This document shows, piece after piece, positions 9,290 to 16,700 of a DNA stretch of 35,355 nt. The position numbers were made by a program, and so were the translations under genes. The notes beneath the pieces were generated by a model. That model searched no databases. It was not told the DNA's origin and was given only the letters and a program-made list of their open reading frames with translations. Source of the stretch: Planctomycetota bacterium (GTDB lineage Bacteria > Planctomycetota > Planctomycetia > Planctomycetales > Planctomycetaceae); contig JAJRVU010000195.1 of NCBI GenBank assembly GCA_024277145.1, positions 1 through 35,355 of the forward strand, read 5' to 3'. Positions within the stretch are counted from its first letter, which is position 1; every line of letters begins with the position of its first letter.

Positions 9290-10018
9290 TCAGGATGGCT
9301 CATTCCCATTCAAGTGAAAATCAATAACAAGAGGACAATGATCTGAAGCAGCCTTTGTTACTTTTGATTTGACGATCCGAGCCTCTCTCACGTGCAGATT
9401 TCCCCGAAAATAAGATTTATCTAACGAACCCACAGGCATATAAGCGGGAAAAGACCGGAATCGTGAAGGAGGATGTGTAATTTGGTGGAAACCGTTTTCT
9501 TTAAAATCTGCTTTTTCGAGGGAATTACGCCAATCGTTAAAATCTCCGATAATCATCGACGGGATGCCTTCCGATTCCAGAAACAATCGGTGATTCAGAA
9601 GGTGATCAACCTGCCAATGGCGTTCCGAATCTGCAAGCCCCAAATGCCAGTTCACCAATTGAAGCGAACCTTCCGGGGTTTCCACGACAGCAATTTGAGC
9701 TCCCCGTGTTTTTTTCTTTTTTAATTTTATGGAAATATGATGATGTGAAATGATTGGCCAGCGAGAAAGAATGAGGTTTCCATATCCGCCTGATTTCAAA
9801 TGAACATTCATCTGGTAAAGAGAATTTTCCATATGAAATATTTTTGAAAGAATTCGAGGCTGATTATCAAATCGGGAACGCCTGACATTCCGATCAACTT
9901 CCTGCAAACAAATCAAATCCGGATTTTCGTGTTCAATCACGTGGATAATCCGGTCCAGCTGATACCGTCTGTCTCTTCCACCAATTCCTTTATGGATATT
10001 ATAACTTAAAATTCTCAT
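9290..10018 (-). CDS. Endonuclease/exonuclease/phosphatase (EEP) family protein
   Basis: A 242-residue protein without a signal peptide. The EEP fold is marked by LSYNIHKG (residues 4-11, Asn7), CLQEVDRN with the metal-binding Glu40, an IGDFNDW segment, and the C-terminal SDHCPLV with the catalytic Asp-His pair. These are the metal-dependent phosphodiesterase residues shared by DNase I, exonuclease III and sphingomyelinase-like enzymes. The short form with NIHKG is widespread in bacteria, and its substrate (nucleic acid, nucleotide or phospholipid head group) cannot be settled from sequence. It lies 80 bp downstream of the CocE-type hydrolase on the same strand, so they could share a transcript. 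No Shine-Dalgarno sequence is visible at the ATG, but the start fits the family's N-terminus exactly. Confidence 0.88.
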   Translation of the reverse strand: MRILSYNIHKGIGGRDRRYQLDRIIHVIEHENPDLICLQEVDRNVRRSRFDNQPRILSKIFHMENSLYQMNVHLKSGGYGNLILSRWPIISHHHISIKLKKKKTRGAQIAVVETPEGSLQLVNWHLGLADSERHWQVDHLLNHRLFLESEGIPSMIIGDFNDWRNSLEKADFKENGFHQITHPPSRFRSFPAYMPVGSLDKSYFRGNLHVREARIVKSKVTKAASDHCPLVIDFHLNGNEPS

Positions 10019-10098
10019 TGAACCAGTCGTTTATATTTACTCAATTTGTGATTCCTGATACCAACAAGCTGAAATACAATTCATATAATTTGAATGAA

Positions 10099-11769
10099 TC
10101 AATTACTTTCACCTTCGTGATAAACAGGTAACGTTATATAGGACGGAGAGCGACTGGAAAGATGAATTGTGTTATGTGCAACACGAGTATCAGGATCGTT
10201 TATGATAAATGGGTTTCCTGTATTCGGGTTTGGTTCAAACCGGGGAAAGTTTGAGGAAGAAATTGAGATTCGAATTCGGTGACCTTTATTAAAGATGAGA
10301 GAAGTACTCCAAAGGTCAACAGGAATCTGGTAGACTTTGCCTGATTCCATGAACTCTTCTTTTTCAAAAGATTTTCGAAACCTTGCTTTTTGAATTCCAT
10401 CTGTAACCAACATGGATCGTCCATCAGGATAAACATCACATATTTTTACTGTGAAGTCGGTATCAGGAGAATCAGAAGAGACAGAAAGAACAGCCCTGAT
10501 TCGCCCGGTCACTTCGACAGGACTTTCGAGAACATCAGTTGTAAAGACAAGAACATCTTTCCTGGACTCAACCTTCCTTTGATCCATTGGCCCTTTGGCA
10601 ATCATCAGGTTTTGCCCCCCCACCGTTGGTACGGGATCCTTAGGATTATAGTCGTAGTGTAAACTTGCTGATTCATTCTGATTTTCATCGAACGAAGCTG
10701 TCAGATCCTCATAAAAATAGAGTTTCTTTTTTTCCGTTTCAGGTGGCCAGACATCAACGCTTCGCCAATAATTTCCGGGGGCATCCGCATCTTCAGGATC
10801 TCCCATTACGTAGTAATGAACGGCTTTGTCCTGTTCTACTCCATTCGATTTCCCCTGAGCCCAATGATTAAAGAACCGTAAATAATCCCCGGCTTTGGGA
10901 ACATCCGTGGAGTTAGAAGGGTACTTCAGTTCTGTAAAAAAACCATGAGCATAAGGCCCCATTACAAGCCTGCAATTTCCTTTTGCATTTCCCTGCCCTT
11001 GAGATTGAATAGAGACAAATGAGTTGATTGTTCCCTGGTTAAAAATGTCATACCATCCCCCATAAAATATTGCAGGAGCATGTGTCCGGTGATCATATTT
11101 TTCCGGGTTAACATCATCCCAGAATGAACTGTATGAAGGATGTTTCAAAAGTGCTGTTAATGTTCCGGGATCAAATTTGGAACCTTTCAGCCAACGTTCA
11201 ATTAAACTTTTTCTCCAAACTCCCCCCTGGTATGCAGATTGAGAATACATATTAGAAAAAGCAACTTGCACATACTGTGCCTTGAGTGACTCAGGAGCAT
11301 CCACCGCGAGCATGTTCTGTGAAATTCCTAATGCAGAACCTCCCCAAGTGACCACATTTCCATTTGACCAAGGCTGGCTGGTAATCCAGTTAATCGTTTC
11401 ATGTCCATCTCTTTTTTGGGACCAGCCTCCATTAAAAAAAACGATGGAATCAGAACCATCAGAAGCAAACCGCCCACGCATATCTTGCGCAACCAGAATA
11501 TACCCGGACTTGGTAACCATTTTTGCAAAAACTTTTCCCAATCCATTTTTGTTATAAGGAGTTCTTACAAGAATAACGGGCTTTGGGTTTTTGTCATCAG
11601 GATTACGATAAATATCTGTCGCCAGTTTTGAGCCATCATTGACAGTGACCATCAATGAATATTTCTGAAAAGATTCCTTTTCTTTTGCAAGAAGTGCGCT
11701 ACAATTCCCCTGCTGGATTAATAACAGAAGAATAAAAATGTAGAACAAACTGATGGCTGGCTTCTTCAT
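10099..11769 (-). CDS. Exported CocE/NonD family hydrolase (X-Pro dipeptidyl-peptidase-like)
   Basis: Serine hydrolase of about 556 residues with an N-terminal hydrophobic signal segment. The nucleophile motif GGSALG places Ser at residue 145 (from the ATG at 11769). YGGWYDIF precedes the acid residue region, and GPYAHGF supplies the catalytic His. The C-terminal part (from about residue 340) is the beta-sandwich of the X-Pro dipeptidyl-peptidase/CocE group, seen in RIRISISSSNFPRFEPNPN. Members cleave esters, beta-lactam side chains or Xaa-Pro peptides; the actual substrate is unknown. A GTG at 11781 is also in frame, but the ATG at 11769 has an AAGG about 11 bases upstream. It opens the minus-strand series and has a long gene-free region before it, so its promoter probably lies within 11770-11900. 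Confidence 0.9.
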   Translation of the reverse strand: MKKPAISLFYIFILLLLIQQGNCSALLAKEKESFQKYSLMVTVNDGSKLATDIYRNPDDKNPKPVILVRTPYNKNGLGKVFAKMVTKSGYILVAQDMRGRFASDGSDSIVFFNGGWSQKRDGHETINWITSQPWSNGNVVTWGGSALGISQNMLAVDAPESLKAQYVQVAFSNMYSQSAYQGGVWRKSLIERWLKGSKFDPGTLTALLKHPSYSSFWDDVNPEKYDHRTHAPAIFYGGWYDIFNQGTINSFVSIQSQGQGNAKGNCRLVMGPYAHGFFTELKYPSNSTDVPKAGDYLRFFNHWAQGKSNGVEQDKAVHYYVMGDPEDADAPGNYWRSVDVWPPETEKKKLYFYEDLTASFDENQNESASLHYDYNPKDPVPTVGGQNLMIAKGPMDQRKVESRKDVLVFTTDVLESPVEVTGRIRAVLSVSSDSPDTDFTVKICDVYPDGRSMLVTDGIQKARFRKSFEKEEFMESGKVYQIPVDLWSTSLIFNKGHRIRISISSSNFPRFEPNPNTGNPFIINDPDTRVAHNTIHLSSRSPSYITLPVYHEGESN

Positions 11770-12465
11770 AAGAATTTTCACCTTAATTTTAGACTATAGT
11801 GAGGTCCTTAATATTGGACTCTAGACTTTAAAAACTATCTGAACATTTTGAGCGACCAAAATCAATGCGTAGAATCCTCAAAATAATTCGCCACCTGCTT
11901 AAGAACTACGGACATACTAAGCTTAATAACCCCTTAAGGTTAGCTGTGATTGATAATTATTGCCCTCAAGAAATTTATCAAGTTCACTCAAGCCTGAACC
12001 CTAAGCAATAACCCTCAAACGACACTACTACGAGAACAACCTCTCTGTTAATATTTCAACATTTCTTTTGATGTTTATCGGTTTTTTTATTGCAAGACTC
12101 GTTAGACAAACAGTATGTTAAATGATATAGAAATGAATAAAATTGCAAGTTTCTCTTGTTTCTTTTTTATCCAGAAACAGAGGCATGGCAATGTATTCAA
12201 AAGAACAGTAGTTTGCATTGATTCATATAAACAGTATTTTATCTATCAACAATACTATAAAGAGGCTAACTTCAATAATATAGACATTTGAAGTATCTTA
12301 TTTCTCAGGAATTTTGAGATGGTAACGATTCCAGGGATATTATCATTCTGACCCTTTTGTTTAGCGGTCAGGATTGCGTTTCTGGAAAATATATATTTGA
12401 AGCTTAAAGGCTTCATTCGGTCAATTAATACCAGATTTAACAGCTATTACGTTGGAGATTTACAA
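11770..12465. other. Gene-free AT-rich interval between divergent genes
   Basis: About 700 bp separates the CocE-type hydrolase (leftward) from the BlaI-type regulator (rightward) and should contain both promoters. I see no confident -35/-10 pair. A 58-codon open frame on the + strand (12115-12291) has no ribosome binding site and a composition like the surroundings, so I do not call it. Near the regulator are two small inverted repeats, TGACC/GGTCA (about 12350-12371) and GAAGC/GGCTTC (about 12399-12414), that could be leader or operator elements. No TACA-n-TGTA BlaI-type operator was found. Confidence 0.4.
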
Positions 12466-12855
12466 ATGGCTAAAAACAAACACCACAATTTAACTCGTCG
12501 TGAACGTCAGATTATTGATGTCATCTATCGTTTAGGTTCAGCTAGCGTTGCAGAAGTTTTGAGTAACATCGCTGACCCCCCAAGTTACTCTGCAGTTCGT
12601 GCACTTATGAGATTGATGGAGGAAAAAGGATATATCAAACACCGAAAGCAAGGTGCAAAATATATTTACTCTCCAACTCAATCACGTTACAACGCATGTC
12701 GATCTGCCCTGAAACATCTTGTCAACACGTTCTTCAACAATTCTGCAGAAAACGCTGTTGTTGCGTTGCTGGACTCCTCTGAATTAGGTCTTTCCGAAAA
12801 AGAGATGGATCGTATCAGCAAAATTATCGACAAAGCTCGTAAAAATGAAAAATAG
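12466..12855 (+). CDS. BlaI/MecI/CopY family transcriptional repressor (orphan)
   Basis: A 129-residue protein. Residues about 6-75 form a winged helix (LTRRERQIIDVIYRLG, then ASVAEVLSNI, then the recognition-helix region SYSAVRALMRLMEEKGYI and the wing HRKQGAKYIYSP). The C-terminal helices (LVNTFFNNSAENAVVALL onward) match the dimerisation part of BlaI/MecI proteins. The chosen ATG has GGAG nine bases upstream; a longer frame back to 12397 would add residues with no counterpart in the family. BlaI-type repressors normally sit beside a BlaR1-type membrane protease or the gene they control. Neither is adjacent, so its target is unknown. An intrinsic terminator starts at the base after the stop codon, so it appears to be a single-gene transcript. 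Confidence 0.92.
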   Translation: MAKNKHHNLTRRERQIIDVIYRLGSASVAEVLSNIADPPSYSAVRALMRLMEEKGYIKHRKQGAKYIYSPTQSRYNACRSALKHLVNTFFNNSAENAVVALLDSSELGLSEKEMDRISKIIDKARKNEK

Positions 12856-12881
12856 AAGATCGTTTTAATGAATGATCTTTT
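12856..12881 (+). terminator. Rho-independent terminator after the BlaI-type gene
   Basis: AAGATCGTT (12856-12864), a six-base loop TTAATG, then AATGATCTT (12871-12879), gives a 9-bp stem with one G-T pair. It runs into TTTT at 12878-12881. It begins at the first base after the TAG stop. Confidence 0.75.
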
Positions 12882-12939
12882 ACGAATTTGAAAATGCTTG
12901 ATTCCTCCGTTTGGAGTCTCGCATTGTTCGGGAATGGTC

Positions 12940-13050
12940 CTAGTGTTTCGTCAAATTTAAAGATTGGGGTTGGTAAAGTGCATAAAGCACGACAACGGAG
13001 TGCGTTAGAGTTCTTACGCACCCCAATTCTCAGCCTTGACAAGGCACTAG
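12940..13050. other. Foldable 111-nt element with a possible three-way junction, unknown function
   Basis: Outer arms CTAGTGTTTCGTCAA (12940-12954) and TTGACAAGGCACTAG (13036-13050) pair at 14 of 15 positions, including two G-U pairs. Inside, ATTGGGGT (12963-12970) pairs with ACCCCAAT (13020-13027). Within that helix are two hairpins: GTGC-ATAAA-GCAC (12978-12990) and GTGCGT...ACGCAC (13000-13021). The last two bases of the second hairpin overlap the inner arm, so helix ends must compete or shorten. A further weak stem (AGTC/GACT) follows near 13070-13090. Open frames across it on both strands (75 and 79 codons) have no ribosome binding site or family resemblance. It could be a structured RNA, a small non-autonomous inverted-repeat element, or a remnant. 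Strand is undetermined. Confidence 0.5.
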
Positions 13051-13191
13051 AACTCTTTGACAAGCATTTAAAGTCCTTTGTGACTCTAAAATGTGCTAAC
13101 GTAAAAGGGGCTTAGGACCAATTCTATTTTTCTGGTTAATATTGATAAACGTCAGGATTGGCGTTTCCAGACGAACACCTCTCCACGGGTT

Positions 13192-13290
13192 CCGCAGTGA
13201 CTCCTTCCCGCAGTGACTCCTTCCCGCAGTGACTCCTTCCCGCAGTGACTCCTTCCCGCAGTGACTCCTTCCCACAGTGACTCCTTCCCG
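13192..13290. repeat. 16-bp tandem repeat, six copies
   Basis: The unit ccgcagtgactccttc occurs six times head to tail at 13192, 13208, 13224, 13240, 13256 and 13272, followed by a 3-base start of a seventh. Five copies are identical; the sixth has one G-to-A change (ccacag). The period is not a multiple of three, so the array does not encode a peptide repeat in one frame. Each unit contains AGTGACT, an odd-length palindrome apart from its central base. It lies in the gene-free stretch 12882-13495, about 200 bp upstream of the DUF2062 start. Expansion by slippage or a row of protein-binding sites are both possible. Confidence 0.9.
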
Positions 13291-13495
13291 CTCATATTTT
13301 ATCATTTCACCTCAACTAATGGGTATTCTGCTTCAATTGTTATTAAAACAGTTGCATAAGACCAAAATCATCACGAAATGCTTCAAAATTATTCAAAAGT
13401 GCATGCTTAACAAATTGAGTTATATACGAATATTGAATAAACTACTCACATCTTAATTTTTGAATCGTTTATATTCTGGGCAGATCACAGGCGAC

Positions 13496-14020
13496 ATGGA
13501 AGAAAACAGTAAAAAATCCTGGTGGAAAAACCCTAGAGAACTTTTAAGACAGATCTTACTGCTTAATGATTCTGAACACTCCGTTGCAATTGGAACAACT
13601 GTTGGCATATTTATCGGGATGACCCCAACTGTTGGCGTTCAAATGCTGATTATCATTATTTTTGCATTCATCAGCAAACCCTTCTTTCACTTCAACCGTA
13701 TTGCTGCCCTTGTTTCTGTTTATATCTCCAACCCTCTTACAATGCTTCCAATTTATTGGTTTGACTATAAAGTTGGAACATATTTTGTTGAAGGGAATAT
13801 GACCAAAGAAGAATTTTCAAAAATTCTTGAATACAACAGTTTCAGTGAGTGGTGGAATACTGTTCTGGGGCTATTTATCGATGTTGGCTGGCCACTTTTC
13901 TGGGGAGCAATGGTACTGGCTACTCTTGCTTCATTAATCACTTATCCTTCTATGAGATATTTATTAAAATCTTTTCATAAAAAAGAGGCAAGTTCACACA
14001 CCCCGGATTCAGAGAACTAA
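13496..14020 (+). CDS. DUF2062 membrane protein
   Basis: A 174-residue protein with the DUF2062 core: HSVAIGTTVGIFIGMTPTVG near the N-terminus, then a hydrophobic segment (MLIIIIFAFISK), then the diagnostic YISNPLTMLPIYW motif. A last membrane segment near FWGAMVLATLASLITYPSM is followed by a charged tail. Three or so transmembrane helices are expected, placing it in the inner membrane. The family has no established biochemical role; it is sometimes fused to or beside glycosyltransferases. I prefer the ATG at 13496 over the TTG at 13460, because residues from the ATG match the usual short charged N-terminus; the ribosome binding site is poor either way. A 69-bp gap leads to the PfkB kinase on the same strand, so an operon is possible. 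Confidence 0.88.
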   Translation: MEENSKKSWWKNPRELLRQILLLNDSEHSVAIGTTVGIFIGMTPTVGVQMLIIIIFAFISKPFFHFNRIAALVSVYISNPLTMLPIYWFDYKVGTYFVEGNMTKEEFSKILEYNSFSEWWNTVLGLFIDVGWPLFWGAMVLATLASLITYPSMRYLLKSFHKKEASSHTPDSEN

Positions 14021-14089
14021 AGATTATCAATAGTTTACGATTTACTTTTTCATCCTATTTTCTTTTCCCCCTGTTTAAAAAGATTAACA

Positions 14090-15052
14090 ATGGCTGCACA
14101 ATTTGATTGCATTTGCACTGGAGTAATCGTTGCAGATTTTGTTTGTAGCCCCATAGATCATAATCCTCGACCGGGCGAATTGGTTTTAACTGATAGAATG
14201 GACCTGACACTCGGAGGCTGTGCTTCCAATGTTGCAGTTGATCTTGCCAAACTGGAGAAGAATATTGATCTGGTTGGGAGAATTGGAAATGATTTTTCCG
14301 GAGAATTTGTAAAAAATGAATTAGTGAATGCGGGAGTCAACTGCTCAAATCTCGTCATTTCACAACAGGCAAATACAAGCAGTTCATTCGTAATTAATTG
14401 TAAAAATGAAGATCGAAGATTCATTCACTCTGTCGGAGCCAATGCAGAATTAACAGGGAATGAAATCACTAAGAATTTAATTGCAACTACGAAATCAATT
14501 TATGTCGGCGGGTACTGTCTGGTTGATTCTCTTTCCGTAGAAAATGTTTTAAGGATTTTCAAGGAAGCCAAAAACCAGAATGTAAAAACGTTTCTGGATG
14601 TCGTTATTCCCTCGAATGATGATTATTGGGGCTGGCTGGAACCCTTGCTCCCATTCACTGATTATTTCCTACCTAATGATGATGAAGGCTTGTTGATAAC
14701 AAAGTTGAAAGACCCCGTCGATCAGGCGAAAAAATTCAAAGATGCTGGAGCAGGCACGGTTGTCATTACATGCGGAGACAAAGGGACCATATTAATTAAT
14801 GACAACCAAAAGCTTAAAGCTTCAACTTTTGCAGTGAATTATATTGATGGAACAGGAAGCGGAGATGCTTTTGATGCCGGTTATATTTTTGGCGTGCTGA
14901 ATAATCAGGATCCCTATACTTGCTTGTCAATCGGAAGTGCTCTTGGTGCAAGTTGTGTTCAGAGCATGGGTGCAACAACGGGTGTCTTCAATAAAAAACA
15001 ACTTGATGATTTTTTGAAAAACCACCAAGTTGAGATATCAGATATTTCCTGA
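14090..15052 (+). CDS. PfkB family carbohydrate kinase
   Basis: A 320-residue cytoplasmic sugar or nucleoside kinase of the ribokinase fold. The N-terminal PfkB signature region contains GGCASNVAVDLAKL (42-55). The phosphate-binding/anion-hole motif DGTGSGDAFDAG lies at 253-264 with Asp259 the catalytic base. NDDEG (196-200) matches the N-x-x-E Mg/phosphate motif. Length is typical. The acceptor sugar cannot be deduced; family members include ribokinase, fructokinase, 2-keto-3-deoxygluconate kinase and adenosine kinase. The UxaA-type enzyme at the right end feeds keto-deoxy sugar metabolism, so KDG kinase activity is conceivable, but the 20 kb separation makes that weak. The ATG has only a loose AAAG upstream. 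Confidence 0.92.
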   Translation: MAAQFDCICTGVIVADFVCSPIDHNPRPGELVLTDRMDLTLGGCASNVAVDLAKLEKNIDLVGRIGNDFSGEFVKNELVNAGVNCSNLVISQQANTSSSFVINCKNEDRRFIHSVGANAELTGNEITKNLIATTKSIYVGGYCLVDSLSVENVLRIFKEAKNQNVKTFLDVVIPSNDDYWGWLEPLLPFTDYFLPNDDEGLLITKLKDPVDQAKKFKDAGAGTVVITCGDKGTILINDNQKLKASTFAVNYIDGTGSGDAFDAGYIFGVLNNQDPYTCLSIGSALGASCVQSMGATTGVFNKKQLDDFLKNHQVEISDIS

Positions 15053-15089
15053 TTTTCAAGGAAGAAAGAAAACTTTCCTGCCCCCTGTA

Positions 15090-16076
15090 TTATCGACGAT
15101 GCAAATATAAAGTAGGATCATCAACAATCCATTCCGTTGACCAGTTTCGACCGTCATTTCGACTGACAATATTGAAAAAGAATGTATTCAACCATTCTGC
15201 CCGGTAGCCATAGGGGAAAGATGAAGCAAGATGATCTGCTGAAGTCAGGTTTTCCACACCCGGCTTTGCAAAATAATGCACCTGTCCATCAGGTGTCACA
15301 GACATTCCCATCGTCCACCAGCCCGGTTCAGTAATAATTGGTCCATTCATATCCTGGCCATTATTATTTCCACGAATAATAATCACTGCAGAATGTTTGT
15401 CTTCTTTGCCAGTGGTTCCATTTCGATTGAATTGAATAAACATGCCGGGCCAGTAAGGTTCGAGTTCTTTTTTAGGCCTCATTCGAAAAAAGCTTCGTCT
15501 CTTTTTCTTCTTTTTGTATGCGTGAGTCATTAAATCTGCTCGAAAACCAAAAGAAGAACCGGTCTTCTGATCCCATTTTTCAAATGGTGGAACATAAACT
15601 CTGCAAACAAAATTCGGGGACAATGAAACAGGATAGTTTCCATGACCACCATTGATAATCAGGTCATCCTGCTGCTGATCACGAGTCCTGATACCGGGAA
15701 CACCCGTATTCAGGGAACGCATTCTGAGTGATCCCTGACTCCCTTTGATCCCACCAACCGGTGTTGCTACTCTTTCAACCACATCAGGTTGTCCACGATA
15801 AAGACCCTCGAGAAGCCTGGCATTATTTGATCTGCCTGATGGATGTCGACTATTCTTGTCAATATTAGCAGAAGCTTTTGGCAAATTATGGATGAACTTC
15901 CAGTTGGGATCTTCAAAATCATCACCCACATTGGAAACTTTGGTCCCTGTTCCCGGAATGACAAATTTCTGCGCAAAAGTTGGAGCGGGAGATAACATCA
16001 TAAAGAGTGTCAATCCTGCAACAGTTTTTAATATATTGATATTAGTAACTAAACGATTTTGAATAACAGTACCCAT
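15090..16076 (-). CDS. Exported protein of unknown function, jelly-roll-like
   Basis: A 328-residue protein with a signal peptide (hydrophobic about 18-30, cleavage after TFAQ near 36). The start is supported by AAAGGA six bases upstream of the ATG. The mature part is beta-rich with many aromatic residues (EPGWWTMGMSVTPDGQVHYF, NTFFFNIVSRNDGRNWSTEW), compatible with a concanavalin-like sandwich such as those of polysaccharide-binding or lyase proteins. I recognise it only as the kind of conserved protein found in planctomycetes and do not assign a function. Oddity: a strongly basic tract at residues 188-203 (about ten Lys/Arg) interrupts the domain, perhaps a surface loop. It is convergent with the PfkB gene (37 bp between stops) and divergent from the porin gene. 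Confidence 0.75.
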   Translation of the reverse strand: MGTVIQNRLVTNINILKTVAGLTLFMMLSPAPTFAQKFVIPGTGTKVSNVGDDFEDPNWKFIHNLPKASANIDKNSRHPSGRSNNARLLEGLYRGQPDVVERVATPVGGIKGSQGSLRMRSLNTGVPGIRTRDQQQDDLIINGGHGNYPVSLSPNFVCRVYVPPFEKWDQKTGSSFGFRADLMTHAYKKKKKRRSFFRMRPKKELEPYWPGMFIQFNRNGTTGKEDKHSAVIIIRGNNNGQDMNGPIITEPGWWTMGMSVTPDGQVHYFAKPGVENLTSADHLASSFPYGYRAEWLNTFFFNIVSRNDGRNWSTEWIVDDPTLYLHRR

Positions 16077-16700
16077 CCCAAGTCCTTTTAGGTCGGATTT
16101 ATATTGACTTGCACGATTAATAAATCTGCTACCGGGACAGAGTCTTCATGCAATTGATTTTAGAAATGATATGATCTTAAGCCATTCGATTTCTCTCAGA
16201 ATTAAATCAAATTCCATTTCGATTGAATTCCTTACAATCGTATCAATCGGCCTTCTCTTCCTATCACAGTTAGTAAATTGTTCCAGTTACAACGAACAAA
16301 CCAGATTTCCTGTCAGAATATCCCTATAGATTAACAGGCGTTGCAATTTCATCTGCGTGACGACCTTAATGAATAATTTCAGTCCTGATGAGCTATAGAT
16401 ATTAATTCTTCAAATTAACATTTTCTAATTCACGAGCTAATTATTTTTCACGGTGCTCTTTCGCACTAAGTAAACAGTCTTTTTAAGGGAAACCCCTGTT
16501 AAAATATTCGGGTTAGCAAAACTTTTCTAGTTTAAATCTAATTCTTAAATACAACTCAACATGTATTCCAGAAAAGAAGCTTGACTTATCCAGTTTTATT
16601 ACGATGCAAAAACTAAGGGAAATCAAAACAGATTAATTAAGACTTACTTCAAAATCGTTTTTACTGTTTTCAATTTGAAATATTTTCAAAGAAGAGCGCC
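16077..16700. other. Gene-free divergent promoter region
   Basis: These 624 bp separate the start of the exported unknown protein (minus) from the start of the porin (plus). The sequence is AT-rich. Small inverted features near 16450-16500 (GTGC-TCTTTC-GCAC, and a GGG-AAA-CCC hairpin flanked by AACAG/CTGTT) could belong to a porin leader. A TTGACT at 16581-16586 resembles a -35 box, but no convincing -10 follows. I found no gene. Confidence 0.4.

Noticed and set aside
12115-12291. A 58-codon frame in the gap before the BlaI-type gene
   Set aside because: No ribosome binding site, composition like the surrounding AT-rich DNA, no recognisable family.
12888-13115. Overlapping open frames on both strands (75 and 79 codons) after the BlaI-type gene
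   Set aside because: They cover the inverted-repeat element, show no family resemblance, and lack ribosome binding sites. RNA or DNA structure explains the sequence better.
13192-13290. CRISPR array
   Set aside because: The 16-bp units are directly adjacent with no spacers, and no cas gene is present.
13096-13305. A 69-codon minus-strand frame with repeated GRSHCGKESLR segments
   Set aside because: The repetition comes from the 16-bp array, whose period is not divisible by three; the peptide repeat only appears because 48 bp restores the frame. No start signal is visible.
16385-16440. Possible hammerhead ribozyme, because of CTGATGAG at about 16390
   Set aside because: The required GAAA segment and flanking helices are missing downstream; the match is to eight bases only.
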